Source: Rickettsia typhi (GTDB lineage: Bacteria; Pseudomonadota; Alphaproteobacteria; Rickettsiales; UBA1997). Taken from it: DNA of 7,894 bases. Below are positions 1-7,100 of this stretch, piece after piece (position 1 is the stretch's first letter; each line of letters starts with the position of its first letter). The notes beneath the pieces are model-generated. The model saw nothing but the letters and a program-made list of their open reading frames with translations. It had not been told where the DNA came from and made no database searches. Made by a program: the position numbers and the translations under genes. The stretch spans positions 1 through 7,894 of the forward strand of contig CAMASZ010000051.1 of the NCBI GenBank assembly GCA_945861125.1. Direction: 5' to 3'.

Positions 1-1
1 A

Positions 2-991
2 AATGGCAAAATTGATTTAGTTCAAGCTGAAGCAATTCCTGATTTAATAGCATCGGAAACTTCACTTCAACATCAACAAGCTTTTAAGCAATTGGATGGA
101 AAATTAGGAAAAATATATGAAAAATGGCGTTTTGAAATTATTGAAGTATCTGCAATGATTGAAGCTTTAATTGATTTTCCTGATGAAGATTTACCAATAC
201 AAACGAACAAAATAATTAATAATAAAATCAATAATTTAAAAAAGGAAATATCTGCCCATTTGAATGACAATAAAATTGGTCAAAAAATAAAAGAAGGTTT
301 AAATATTGCTATTATTGGGGCTCCAAATACTGGTAAATCAAGTTTAATTAATTTTTTATCAGGAAGTGAAATCGCTATAGTTTCTAAAATTGCTGGAACT
401 ACAAGAGATATAATTGAAACACAGTTAGAAATTTCTGGTGTTCCCGTTAAAATATCAGATACTGCTGGAATTAGAAAAAGTAATAATAAAATAGAGTTAG
501 AAGGAATAAATAGGGCATTAAAAAAAGCTAAAAATTCTGATATAAAGCTATACATGGTTGATGCCTTAAAACCAATATTTGATAAAAATATTATTGATGA
601 AAATACTATTTTGGTAATTAATAAAATAGATAAAATTAAAAATTTATCTAAAATAGATGAGTTAAAAAATAAAAATTGTAAAAAAAACTATGATTCAGTT
701 AAAATTTCTATAACCAAAGAAAAAAATATTAAAAAATTAATTAGTAAGATTGAAAATAAAATTAATAAATTAATTCCAAGTCATAATCATGTAAATATAA
801 CGCAAGAAAGATATAGGATCGCCCTTCAAAACGCATATCTTCATCTATCAAACTTTGATTTAAAAAGAAATATTGAAATTAATGCTGAAGATTTAAGAAT
901 TGCTTCAACTGAAATAGGTAAAATCAACGGCAAAATTGATATTGATAACATTTTGGATGTTATATTTGCTAAATTTTGTATAGGAAAATAG
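2..991 (+). CDS. mnmE: MnmE, tRNA uridine-5-carboxymethylaminomethyl modification GTPase (5' partial)
   Basis: MnmE works with MnmG to place the (carboxymethyl)aminomethyl group on U34 of certain tRNAs, using GTP hydrolysis in the cytoplasm. The window opens inside the gene: 329 residues are visible and roughly 115-120 N-terminal residues, mainly the folate-binding domain, are missing compared with the usual length of about 450. The first residues NGKIDLVQAEAIPDLI and QHQQAFKQLDGKLG are typical of the helical domain. The G domain is complete: P-loop GAPNTGKS (317-340), GTTRD switch, DTAG (458-469) and NKID (620-631). The protein ends in FCIGK, the conserved C-terminal motif with the catalytic cysteine. 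A TTG at 92 could be mistaken for a start, but conserved sequence continues upstream to the edge. mnmG is not next to it, unlike the mnmE-mnmG order of many bacteria. No clear terminator follows. Confidence 0.97.
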   Translation, partial: NGKIDLVQAEAIPDLIASETSLQHQQAFKQLDGKLGKIYEKWRFEIIEVSAMIEALIDFPDEDLPIQTNKIINNKINNLKKEISAHLNDNKIGQKIKEGLNIAIIGAPNTGKSSLINFLSGSEIAIVSKIAGTTRDIIETQLEISGVPVKISDTAGIRKSNNKIELEGINRALKKAKNSDIKLYMVDALKPIFDKNIIDENTILVINKIDKIKNLSKIDELKNKNCKKNYDSVKISITKEKNIKKLISKIENKINKLIPSHNHVNITQERYRIALQNAYLHLSNFDLKRNIEINAEDLRIASTEIGKINGKIDIDNILDVIFAKFCIGK

Positions 992-1052
992 TATGCGTCA
1001 AGGATCTTAACTTTGCAATAATCTAAATTATCTTGAGTATATTAGAATGTGC

Positions 1053-1074
1053 TTTACTATAAATTTAAAGTAAA
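1053..1074. repeat. Near-perfect 22-bp AT palindrome before the 1095 gene
   Basis: TTTACTATAAATTTAAAGTAAA pairs with itself except for one symmetrical T/A mismatch on each side. It lies 20 bp before the GTG at 1095 and 61 bp after the mnmE stop. It overlaps a TATAAA-like box (1058-1063), so it could be an operator or a weak terminator for mnmE. There is no real T-run and the stem is all A/T apart from one G-C pair per arm. Palindromes of this kind arise easily by chance in such AT-rich DNA, so function is unproven. Confidence 0.3.
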
Positions 1075-1094
1075 AATTTTATAAAATTGAAAAA

Positions 1095-1646
1095 GTGGCT
1101 TTCTTTGTATTACCAATAATAGGAACAATAGCATTTGATCCTTTAACATTAGCATCAACCAATCCAGCTTTAGTATATGAAGTAGCTGGTCATGCTCTTG
1201 GACATGCATTGTATGACCATATTTCAAGATTAGGTAGAAGAAGGGGTTTGTCAAGAAGAGAGATGAGAAAAATAGTTAATAGAAAAAGGAGATGGTTTGT
1301 TGATAATATAATAATGCATCATCAAAGGATTCATCATAAAAATAGACAAACATTAATTAGCAATGCCAGAAACAGAGCTATTGAAAAAAGAAAAGAAAAG
1401 CCAAATAATTTTAAAGAAATAATTAAAAACAAAGAATCTAAACAAAGTCAGTATCCCTTTAGAAATAGAGAAGATGATTATTATGATTATACAGAAAATA
1501 ATGAAAACAAAAAAAATAATAATTACTCATATGAAGATAAAGAAAACTGCCAAGAAAAAGGTCTTATAATTAGAAGTAGATTAGATGCAAAAAAAATTAG
1601 AGCCAGAACAAGATGGCTTACATTACTAAATGAAAAAAATAGTTAA
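1095..1646 (+). CDS. Unrecognised highly basic protein, 183 residues, GTG start
   Basis: I do not recognise this protein. GTG at 1095 is the only standard start after an in-frame stop at 1071-1073, and no Shine-Dalgarno sequence precedes it. Residues 2-30 are moderately hydrophobic (AFFVLPIIGTIAFDPL), too short and interrupted for a confident membrane helix or signal peptide. A His-rich stretch follows (GHALGHALYDH, later MHHQRIHHKNR). The middle is strongly basic, with RRRGLSRREMRK and NRKRRW. The C-terminal half is low complexity, with acidic and tyrosine-rich patches (REDDYYDYTENNE) before another basic tail. That composition fits a nucleic-acid-binding or unstructured protein, but this is only inference. 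It converges on rlmH, and the two stop codons overlap by 4 bp. The intact 552-bp frame with a normal-looking protein supports a real gene; it may be lineage-specific. Confidence 0.6.
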   Translation: MAFFVLPIIGTIAFDPLTLASTNPALVYEVAGHALGHALYDHISRLGRRRGLSRREMRKIVNRKRRWFVDNIIMHHQRIHHKNRQTLISNARNRAIEKRKEKPNNFKEIIKNKESKQSQYPFRNREDDYYDYTENNENKKNNNYSYEDKENCQEKGLIIRSRLDAKKIRARTRWLTLLNEKNS

Positions 1647-2107
1647 TCTTTATGATAAGGATGATTATTGATAATAGATTCAGCTCGGTATATTTGTTCA
1701 ATTAAAACAATACGAGCCATCAAATGTGGAAAAGTCATAGAACTTAAAGATAGCACTAAATTAGATTTTTTAATTAAATTTTCCGATAAACCATTAGGAC
1801 CCCCAATTACAAAAGTAATATCTGAATTACCTTCTAGAATTATATTCTCAATTTTTTTTGCAAAAGCAATGCTTGAAAATTTTTGTCCTCCTTCATCTAA
1901 GGCAATTAATTTTGTAGGAAATTTTATTGAATTAAATATTAGGTTAGCCTCCTCCTCTTTAATTTTGTTAATTTCAAAATTTTTAATATTTTTAATATCA
2001 AATTCTTTAAGAAGCACATTCCATCTTAATCTTTTTTTGTATAATTCGAATAAATCTTGATAACAAGAATTATTAAATTTACCTATTGATAAAATATTAA
2101 TTTTCAT
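1643..2107 (-). CDS. rlmH: RlmH, 23S rRNA (pseudouridine1915-N3)-methyltransferase
   Basis: RlmH is a SPOUT-class enzyme that uses S-adenosylmethionine to methylate pseudouridine 1915 in helix 69 of 23S rRNA, acting on assembled 70S ribosomes. The 154-residue product matches the usual length of about 155. Visible family motifs are the N-terminal MKINILSIGK, LIALDEGGQKFSS, the SAM-site loop FVIGGPNGL, then LSLSSMTFPHLMAR and the C-terminal RAESIINNHPYHKD, whose last residues help form the active site. The ATG at 2107 begins the conserved N-terminus, so the start is secure. No Shine-Dalgarno sequence is visible. An extended -10 box lies about 22 bp upstream and would give a short leader. The gene stands alone on the minus strand, convergent with the basic hypothetical gene and divergent from coaD. 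Confidence 0.97.
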   Translation of the reverse strand: MKINILSIGKFNNSCYQDLFELYKKRLRWNVLLKEFDIKNIKNFEINKIKEEEANLIFNSIKFPTKLIALDEGGQKFSSIAFAKKIENIILEGNSDITFVIGGPNGLSENLIKKSNLVLSLSSMTFPHLMARIVLIEQIYRAESIINNHPYHKD

Positions 2108-2128
2108 GAAAAGTTATTTTTTAAATTT

Positions 2129-2137
2129 ATTATACCA
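2129..2137 (-). promoter_or_regulatory. Extended -10 promoter box for rlmH
   Basis: Read on the minus strand the sequence is TGGTATAAT, a perfect TATAAT with the upstream TGn of an extended -10 element. Transcription would start near 2122, leaving a leader of about 15 nt before the ATG at 2107. No good TTGACA-like box is seen 16-18 bp upstream, which is acceptable for an extended -10 promoter. The box coincides with a copy of the ATACCATTT end of the nearby palindromic element. Confidence 0.5.
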
Positions 2138-2154
2138 TTTTTCATTAAATAATG
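2132..2154. repeat. Partial direct copy of the palindromic element's left end
   Basis: ATACCATTTTTCATTAAATAATG resembles the left end of the element at 2167 (ATACCATTTCC, then ACTTAATAAATG): the first nine bases are identical and most of the rest agree, at an offset of 35 bp. It could be a remnant of an older insertion or a local duplication. It carries the rlmH -10 box on its complement. Confidence 0.45.
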
Positions 2155-2166
2155 CTACATTAAGTG

Positions 2167-2260
2167 ATACCATTTCCACTTAATAAATGATAAATTAAGC
2201 AAGATATTTTTGAGATAAAAATCTTTCTCTTAATTTATTATTTTATGATGGAAATGGTAT
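2167..2260. mobile_element. 94-bp palindromic MITE-like element
   Basis: The element is bounded by perfect 11-bp inverted ends: ATACCATTTCC at 2167-2177 and GGAAATGGTAT at 2250-2260. The arms continue inward with few mismatches: ATAAATTAAG at 2190-2199 pairs with CTTAATTTAT at 2229-2238. A further inner hairpin is built from AAGATATTTTT (2201-2211) and ATAAAAATCTT (2215-2225) around GAG. Almost the whole 94 bp can fold into one long hairpin. It has no coding capacity. The ends TACC...GGTA are compatible with a TA-target, IS630/mariner-type miniature element, but a target duplication cannot be proven because TA is also part of the palindrome. Alternatives are a REP-like repeat or a bidirectional terminator between rlmH and coaD, although these two genes are divergent. 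Confidence 0.6.
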
Positions 2261-2283
2261 AAAATATTTTTCTAGTTACACTA

Positions 2284-2415
2284 ATACTATTTCCAATCTT
2301 AAATTCTATATTTAAGTATTTATAAACTAAGCTTACATCTTTTTGGATAAAAATGTTTAAAAAGTCTCAAAATTTTTTAGAATCTTAACGCGCAACACTA
2401 TTAGATATGGTATTT
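2284..2415. repeat. Degenerate second copy of the palindromic element
   Basis: ATACTATTTCC (2284-2294) differs at one base from the end of the 2167 element. Near the other side lies ATGGTATTT (2407-2415), in inverted orientation. In between, an inner hairpin ACATCTTTTT-GG-ATAAAAATGT (2335-2356) echoes the core of the first element, and both share a TTTTTGG/GAG-ATAAAAAT centre. The arms otherwise pair poorly, so this looks like a decayed copy; its exact limits are uncertain. The rest of the gap up to coaD (2416-2492) is plain AT-rich sequence with no convincing promoter. Confidence 0.35.
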
Positions 2416-2492
2416 GTAAAGTAACTTTAAATTTATTTAAAATTCTATTTAATTTTGAGATATTATTTGTTTTTTAATTTATAAGTTTTTTT

Positions 2493-2984
2493 ATGAAAGT
2501 AGCAATTTATCCAGGAACTTTTGATCCAATAACTTTTGGACATCTCGATATAATCAAAAGAGCATCAGAATTATTTGATCATATTCTAATTGGTGTTGCG
2601 AAAGATAATTATAAAAATCCTTTATTTTCAATTGATGAAAGGGTTGATTTGATTAAATCGGAATTAAGTTTTATATCTAGTAATAAAATTTCTGTTGAAA
2701 AATTTGAAGGATTATTAGTTGATTTTGCCTCTAGGAAAGATATTAAAATTATTATTAGAGGTCTAAGAGCTGTTTCGGACTTTGAATATGAATTTCAAAT
2801 GTTTGGCATGAATTCAAAGCTTAATCCAAATATACAGACAATTTTTTTACCAGCTTCGGAAACAAATCATTTTATAGCTTCGAGATTGGTAAAAGAGATA
2901 GCAAGACTAAAAGGGGATATATCAAATTTTGTTTCAGATAATGTTGCTAGGCAATTAATTAAAAAAATTTCTAATGAATATTAA
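2493..2984 (+). CDS. coaD: CoaD, phosphopantetheine adenylyltransferase
   Basis: CoaD transfers AMP from ATP to 4'-phosphopantetheine, giving dephospho-CoA, the penultimate step of coenzyme A synthesis in the cytoplasm. The 163-residue length fits the family (about 160). The nucleotidyltransferase signature is intact: GTFDPITFGH at residues 8-17, including the TxGH ATP-binding motif. Further conserved parts are KNPLFSIDERVDLI, the substrate-site stretch IIRGLRAVSDFEYEFQM, and ETNHFIASRLVKE, the family's second ATP-contact region. The ATG at 2493 begins the conserved N-terminus MKVAIYPGTFDP. No Shine-Dalgarno sequence is present: the leader is almost only A and T. The next gene starts 11 bp before this stop codon, so the two are probably co-transcribed and translationally coupled. 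Confidence 0.98.
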   Translation: MKVAIYPGTFDPITFGHLDIIKRASELFDHILIGVAKDNYKNPLFSIDERVDLIKSELSFISSNKISVEKFEGLLVDFASRKDIKIIIRGLRAVSDFEYEFQMFGMNSKLNPNIQTIFLPASETNHFIASRLVKEIARLKGDISNFVSDNVARQLIKKISNEY

Positions 2985-3957
2985 AAATGAAATTTGGATT
3001 TTAGCTGACAATAGAATTGGAACATTTTCCCAAGCAATTGGCTTGGCACAAGAAATGAAAATTAAATATAAAATAATTTCATTAAATTATAGATTGTTTG
3101 CAAAGTTACCGAATTTTTTATTAAAAAACACTTTGTTATCTTACTCTAAAAAAACAATCCAAGAAATTAATAATTTCGGATATTTCCCATCTTATGTAAT
3201 TTCTTCCGGAAGAAGAAGTTCAATTTTAGCGACTTATATTAAAAAAATTTCTAAAAATAACACAAAAATAATTCAAATTATGAATCCACATTTGAATTTT
3301 AATTTATTCGATCACGTTATTATTCCTCAGCACGATTCAATAGATGTTAAAAAATATAAAAATATCATAACCAGCATAGGTTCACTGACAAGAGTTAATC
3401 AACAAAATATTGATAAAGAAAAAATCAAGTTTAAATTTTTATTTGAAAAAGTAAAAAAGAACAAAATTGCGGTAATGATTGGCGGGCAATCAAAATCAAA
3501 TAAATTTGATCAAGATTCTGTTAAAGAATTCAGTAAAATTATTTCTGAGATCGCTTTAAAAAATAACTCAATTTTATTAATAATTTCAAGTAGAAGAACT
3601 TCTAAAAAAACTTTAAAAATAATTAAATCAAATTTAAATTGTGATTATAAAATATTTGATTGGAATTTTATTAAAAGTAATAATCCTTATCTAGCAATAA
3701 TAGGATATGCAAATAGCTTTATAATTACTGGAGATTCTGTATCAATGATTTCAGAATGTTGTTCAACTGGTAAAAATGTTTTTATTTTTGATAAAAGAAA
3801 AATTTCTACTAAAAAACACAAAATATTTCATGAATTTTTATTTAGAAATGGTTATGCTATTAAATTAAAAACTGGCAATATTAAACTTAAAGATTTTAAA
3901 TTAAAAAAATTACAAGAAAGCAAAAGAATTGCTTCATTAATAATCAATAAAAAATAA
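2974..3957 (+). CDS. ELM1-family protein (DUF1022), putative GT-B-like glycosyltransferase
   Basis: The 327-residue product matches the mitochondrial-fission ELM1 family, found in alphaproteobacteria and plants. Bacterial members have been annotated as predicted sugar-nucleotide enzymes and appear GT-B-like, but their substrate is not established. Recognisable blocks are the N-terminal WILADNRIGTFSQAIGLA, SSGRRSS near residue 78, the FDHVIIPQHD stretch, MIGGQSKS at the start of the second half, ISSRRTSKKT, then NPYLAIIGYANSFIITGDSVSMISE, followed by TGKNVFIFD and FHEFLFRNG. The DSVSMISE block lies where GT-B enzymes bind the nucleotide-sugar. The ATG at 2974 overlaps coaD by 11 bp and no Shine-Dalgarno sequence is visible, suggesting coupling to coaD. 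A role in envelope sugar metabolism is plausible but only inferred. No strong terminator follows. Confidence 0.9.
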   Translation: MNIKNEIWILADNRIGTFSQAIGLAQEMKIKYKIISLNYRLFAKLPNFLLKNTLLSYSKKTIQEINNFGYFPSYVISSGRRSSILATYIKKISKNNTKIIQIMNPHLNFNLFDHVIIPQHDSIDVKKYKNIITSIGSLTRVNQQNIDKEKIKFKFLFEKVKKNKIAVMIGGQSKSNKFDQDSVKEFSKIISEIALKNNSILLIISSRRTSKKTLKIIKSNLNCDYKIFDWNFIKSNNPYLAIIGYANSFIITGDSVSMISECCSTGKNVFIFDKRKISTKKHKIFHEFLFRNGYAIKLKTGNIKLKDFKLKKLQESKRIASLIINKK

Positions 3958-3980
3958 TTTTAATTCAAAAAAACCATTGT

Positions 3981-4009
3981 TTTAAAGCCTTATATTTTTT
4001 CAGTATAAC
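3981..4009 (+). promoter_or_regulatory. Candidate sigma70 promoter for the large lipoprotein gene
   Basis: TTTAAA (3981-3986) and TATAAC (4004-4009) are separated by 17 bp and match the -35 and -10 consensus at 4 and 5 of 6 positions. Transcription would start around 4016, giving a leader of about 48 nt that contains the 4038-4056 hairpin. The AT richness makes chance matches common, so this remains a candidate. Confidence 0.35.
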
Positions 4010-4037
4010 ACTGCCTAAATTTAAAATTTATTGATTG

Positions 4038-4056
4038 CAATAATGAAATATTATTG
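4038..4056 (+). promoter_or_regulatory. Leader hairpin just before the GTG start
   Basis: CAATAAT (4038-4044) and ATTATTG (4050-4056) form a perfect 7-bp stem with a 5-nt loop. The stem ends 7 nt before the GTG at 4064, where a ribosome-binding site would sit. It might affect initiation of the large gene. The stem is weak (one G-C pair) and could be accidental. Confidence 0.25.
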
Positions 4057-4063
4057 AGAAAAA

Positions 4064-4147
4064 GTGCCATATAATAACAAAATAAATATTAAAAAAATTA
4101 TTACTCTATTTGCACTATTCTTGCAAATGGTTGTCTTATTGTCGTGC
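4064..4147 (+). other. Lipoprotein signal peptide with lipobox LLSC
   Basis: The first 28 codons give a basic n-region (KINIKK), a 14-residue hydrophobic core, and L-L-S-C with Cys28 at 4145-4147. The residue after Cys28 is Ser and then Asp, so Lol sorting rules as known from enterobacteria do not clearly predict retention in the inner membrane. Signal peptidase II cleavage before Cys28 would anchor the mature protein by its N-terminus. Confidence 0.8.
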
Positions 4148-7100
4148 TCTGACAGTGGATGTATAGACGCCGATGATTATGGTGAATATGAATCTCAAAC
4201 CTTAGTTGTGAGATCTCGCTCATTATCATCATCTAACTGCAAATATAATCCATCCGAAGCTCTTGATAGCCCTAATCAAGGAAGTGATATTAGAAATTGC
4301 TTAACTACCGGTTCAAAACAATTTTACACTGAAGCTAAAGAATTAAAACAAAGTAACTTAGGATGTATGGGTTTTGATGAAACTTTAAAAAACATTTGTG
4401 CTTATGATTGTGAATCAACATGTTTATTGAATGCGGATAATTCTTCTTCAAATTCGGAGCCAAACTGGATATCAACAAGTAAAAAAGAAGATAACAAAAA
4501 TATTGGCGTTACTATCTATCCGGGATCGGAAATAAAAATAAATGTACGCGGAAATATTAAGCTTGGTGGGGAAGTTCCCACTGGTGAGATATACCTTAAA
4601 GTTAATAGTCCAGATTATGGAGCATATAAGTCAATAAATGGTGATAATTATCCATATGATGTATTTTCTGGTGATTCTATTAAATTAAAATTTGATGGAA
4701 AGTGGAATGATGGATCGCAGGATCTTGGTATAGTAAACAGCTCTACAACAACAACATCTTCTGAGTTTATTAATAGTGCCAAAAGAGTTATAGCATATGT
4801 AATTCCACATCCAAGTAATTATGATTTTGATTATTCACAATCTTCCGAGCAGGCTGGAACAAAAAAAGTCCCTCTTATGCTTGATACAAACGTTTTAAAA
4901 TGTACTTATCTTTCAACTGGATCTAATAAAGAAGCAAATTGTAGTGGTGAAGATGACGATTATATAGCCGCTGGTTATGCAAATGCTAGTAATTCTCTAG
5001 CTTCTTCAGCTTTTGATATAGGAACTGATGATATTAAAATTACCAATTATGGCGGATTTATCAGAAAAAGTGAAGATGATATAAAAAATAAGCAATATGA
5101 TCCTTTTTTAAACACTATTTGTGATACTTCGGGAGTATGTGAAAATTTGCCTATAAATGACGAAGGTATAATTATTGGTGATTTATCTTCTCAATATGAA
5201 TATCAAAATATATCAGATAACACAAGATCAATTTCATTTAAAAATTTATCATCTGGGTGTAATACTGTAAATATTTTGAGTGTTGAAATATATAATAATA
5301 GTAATCAAAGAAAATATAGAAATCAAAATTTATTAATTTCCAAAGGATCTTGGACACAAATTCAAATTGATCTATATCCTGGTTATAAATTAAAAATATC
5401 TAGCAATTCATCAACCAATAATAGTGGTACAAATTGTGGTAAATTTATTGCAATGAGATTAACTAAATATCACCAAATTAGAGTTCAAAATTCTGGATTT
5501 GTTTCTTTTAAAATAATTGATTCCAATTCAGGCTCAAATAGTAGTGATTCTAAAACATGTATTATCAAAGGAAGAATAGTTAATCCAAATGGTACAATAC
5601 CAACAATTGATCAAGTTGGTGAAACTAGAGTTTATCTTGGAGCAGATACAACATCTTCATCATCTAATTCGCAAATTACAATTGGAACTGATCCTACTGG
5701 ATTAGAAAAAGGAACAATAACTTCTTCATACGGATTTTCAACTTTTTCTAGTATAGAAAGAAATAGTCTAACATCTACATCTTGCGTTGCTAATAATGGT
5801 AATACTATAATTTCTAATAAAATTAAAAGTGAATGTTCGTCCTCATCTTGTTCTCTTAGTTTTGATAATAGTAGTTTTAATTTTACAGGATCAATTTGTA
5901 GTAATGGAGATGGTACAATTGGTTCAAATAGTAAATTATCAGAGGATGGTGGCAGTGGTGGAGGTGGAGGTGGAAATTCAGGAGGAAGTGGTGGTCAAAT
6001 GTTATCCGCGGGAATTCCTGGGGCTTCTGGTAGCACTGGATCATCTTACTATCATCCAGAAATATCAAGCGTACCAACTAAAATTTCTTATTCAGGATCA
6101 GATACAAGTGGAGTTGGTGGACTATCTGGATCATTAGGAGGAGATGGATATGTAATTTTATATAATTCATCAAATGTTGAATTAGCAAGAAAAGATGTAG
6201 CTGGATTACTAGAAATTCAATCTATTGCTATTCCTAGTGATAATATTATTAAATACAAAATAAGGGGGGGCGGTGGCGGTGGCGGTGGCGGTGGTGATGG
6301 AACTTTGTGTAAATTAGGTGGAAGCGGTGCAAACGGAGATTATTTAGAAGGCTCTATTAATTTATCTAAATTTAAAGAAAGCTCTATAAATAATGTTTCT
6401 CTTAAATTGTATAGTGGTGGTGGTGGAAGTTTTGGTAGTACTTGTTATATTGGTCAATCTATTCAATATGAATTGAATTCTCCAGCAACAGTGTCACTTC
6501 AAGCACCCTCTGGATATTTGTTTAATGAAGTTGATTTCGCAAGCTATGGTTTACCGACTATAAAACAAAATAGTTTCCAAGTAAATCCTGAGTGTCACTC
6601 AAGTAATTCTTATTTCAAAATAATGGATCCAACAGTATGTTATGGCAGAAGTTCATGTTCAATAACTGTTTCTGATGCTTTTTTTGAAGGATCTGGAAAT
6701 AATTTAACATGCAATAATGGAAATGGTGGCGATGGCTATGATGCTGGTGCGCAAGATGGAGCTGGTGGCGGTGGCGGTGGCGGTGGAAATGGTTACTCAG
6801 AAGGTGGATTAGCTGGTCCAGAAAGCTACAGAGCATCAGCGGGATTATCTGGATTTTCCTATTATAATCCCTATAACCATTATATAAGACCTACTATTTC
6901 CAATCCTTCATCTTCAAATGCTGGTAGTCCTGGAAATTCAGGATTGTCAGGATCAGCTTTATTAGGATATAGAAATATTTCAAATGTTTACGTAAGTTTA
7001 ATAAATTCAAGTTCATCAGGTGAAAGTTCAGTAACTATTCCAAACGGGGTAAGCTCAATTGAATATGAATTAACTGGTGCTGGTGGTGGTGGAGGTGGAA

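Noticed and set aside
92..991. A separate gene starting at TTG 92
   Set aside because: Conserved MnmE sequence continues upstream in the same frame to the window edge, so the TTG codes for an internal Leu.
1200..1230. HALGH followed by HALYDH in the basic protein looks like a zinc-metalloprotease HExxH motif
   Set aside because: The catalytic Glu is replaced by Ala and the spacing to the third His does not fit the HExxHxxGxxH pattern. No other protease feature is seen.
1668..2060. Plus-strand open frame opposite rlmH
   Set aside because: It is antisense to a clear RlmH and has no family-like sequence of its own.
2108..2492. CRISPR array or small RNA gene in the repeat-bearing gap
   Set aside because: The repeats are inverted and unevenly spaced, with no regular spacers, and there is no tRNA-like fold or conserved RNA motif.
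3958..4063. Intrinsic terminator after the ELM1-family gene
   Set aside because: AAAACCATTGTTTT pairs only four A-T positions and has no GC stem, so termination is not supported.
5829..6137. Plus-strand frame inside the large gene with long Val/Leu/Gln runs
   Set aside because: It is the shifted reading of the Gly/Ser-rich repeats; the 1277-codon frame with signal peptide and conserved modules is the coding one.
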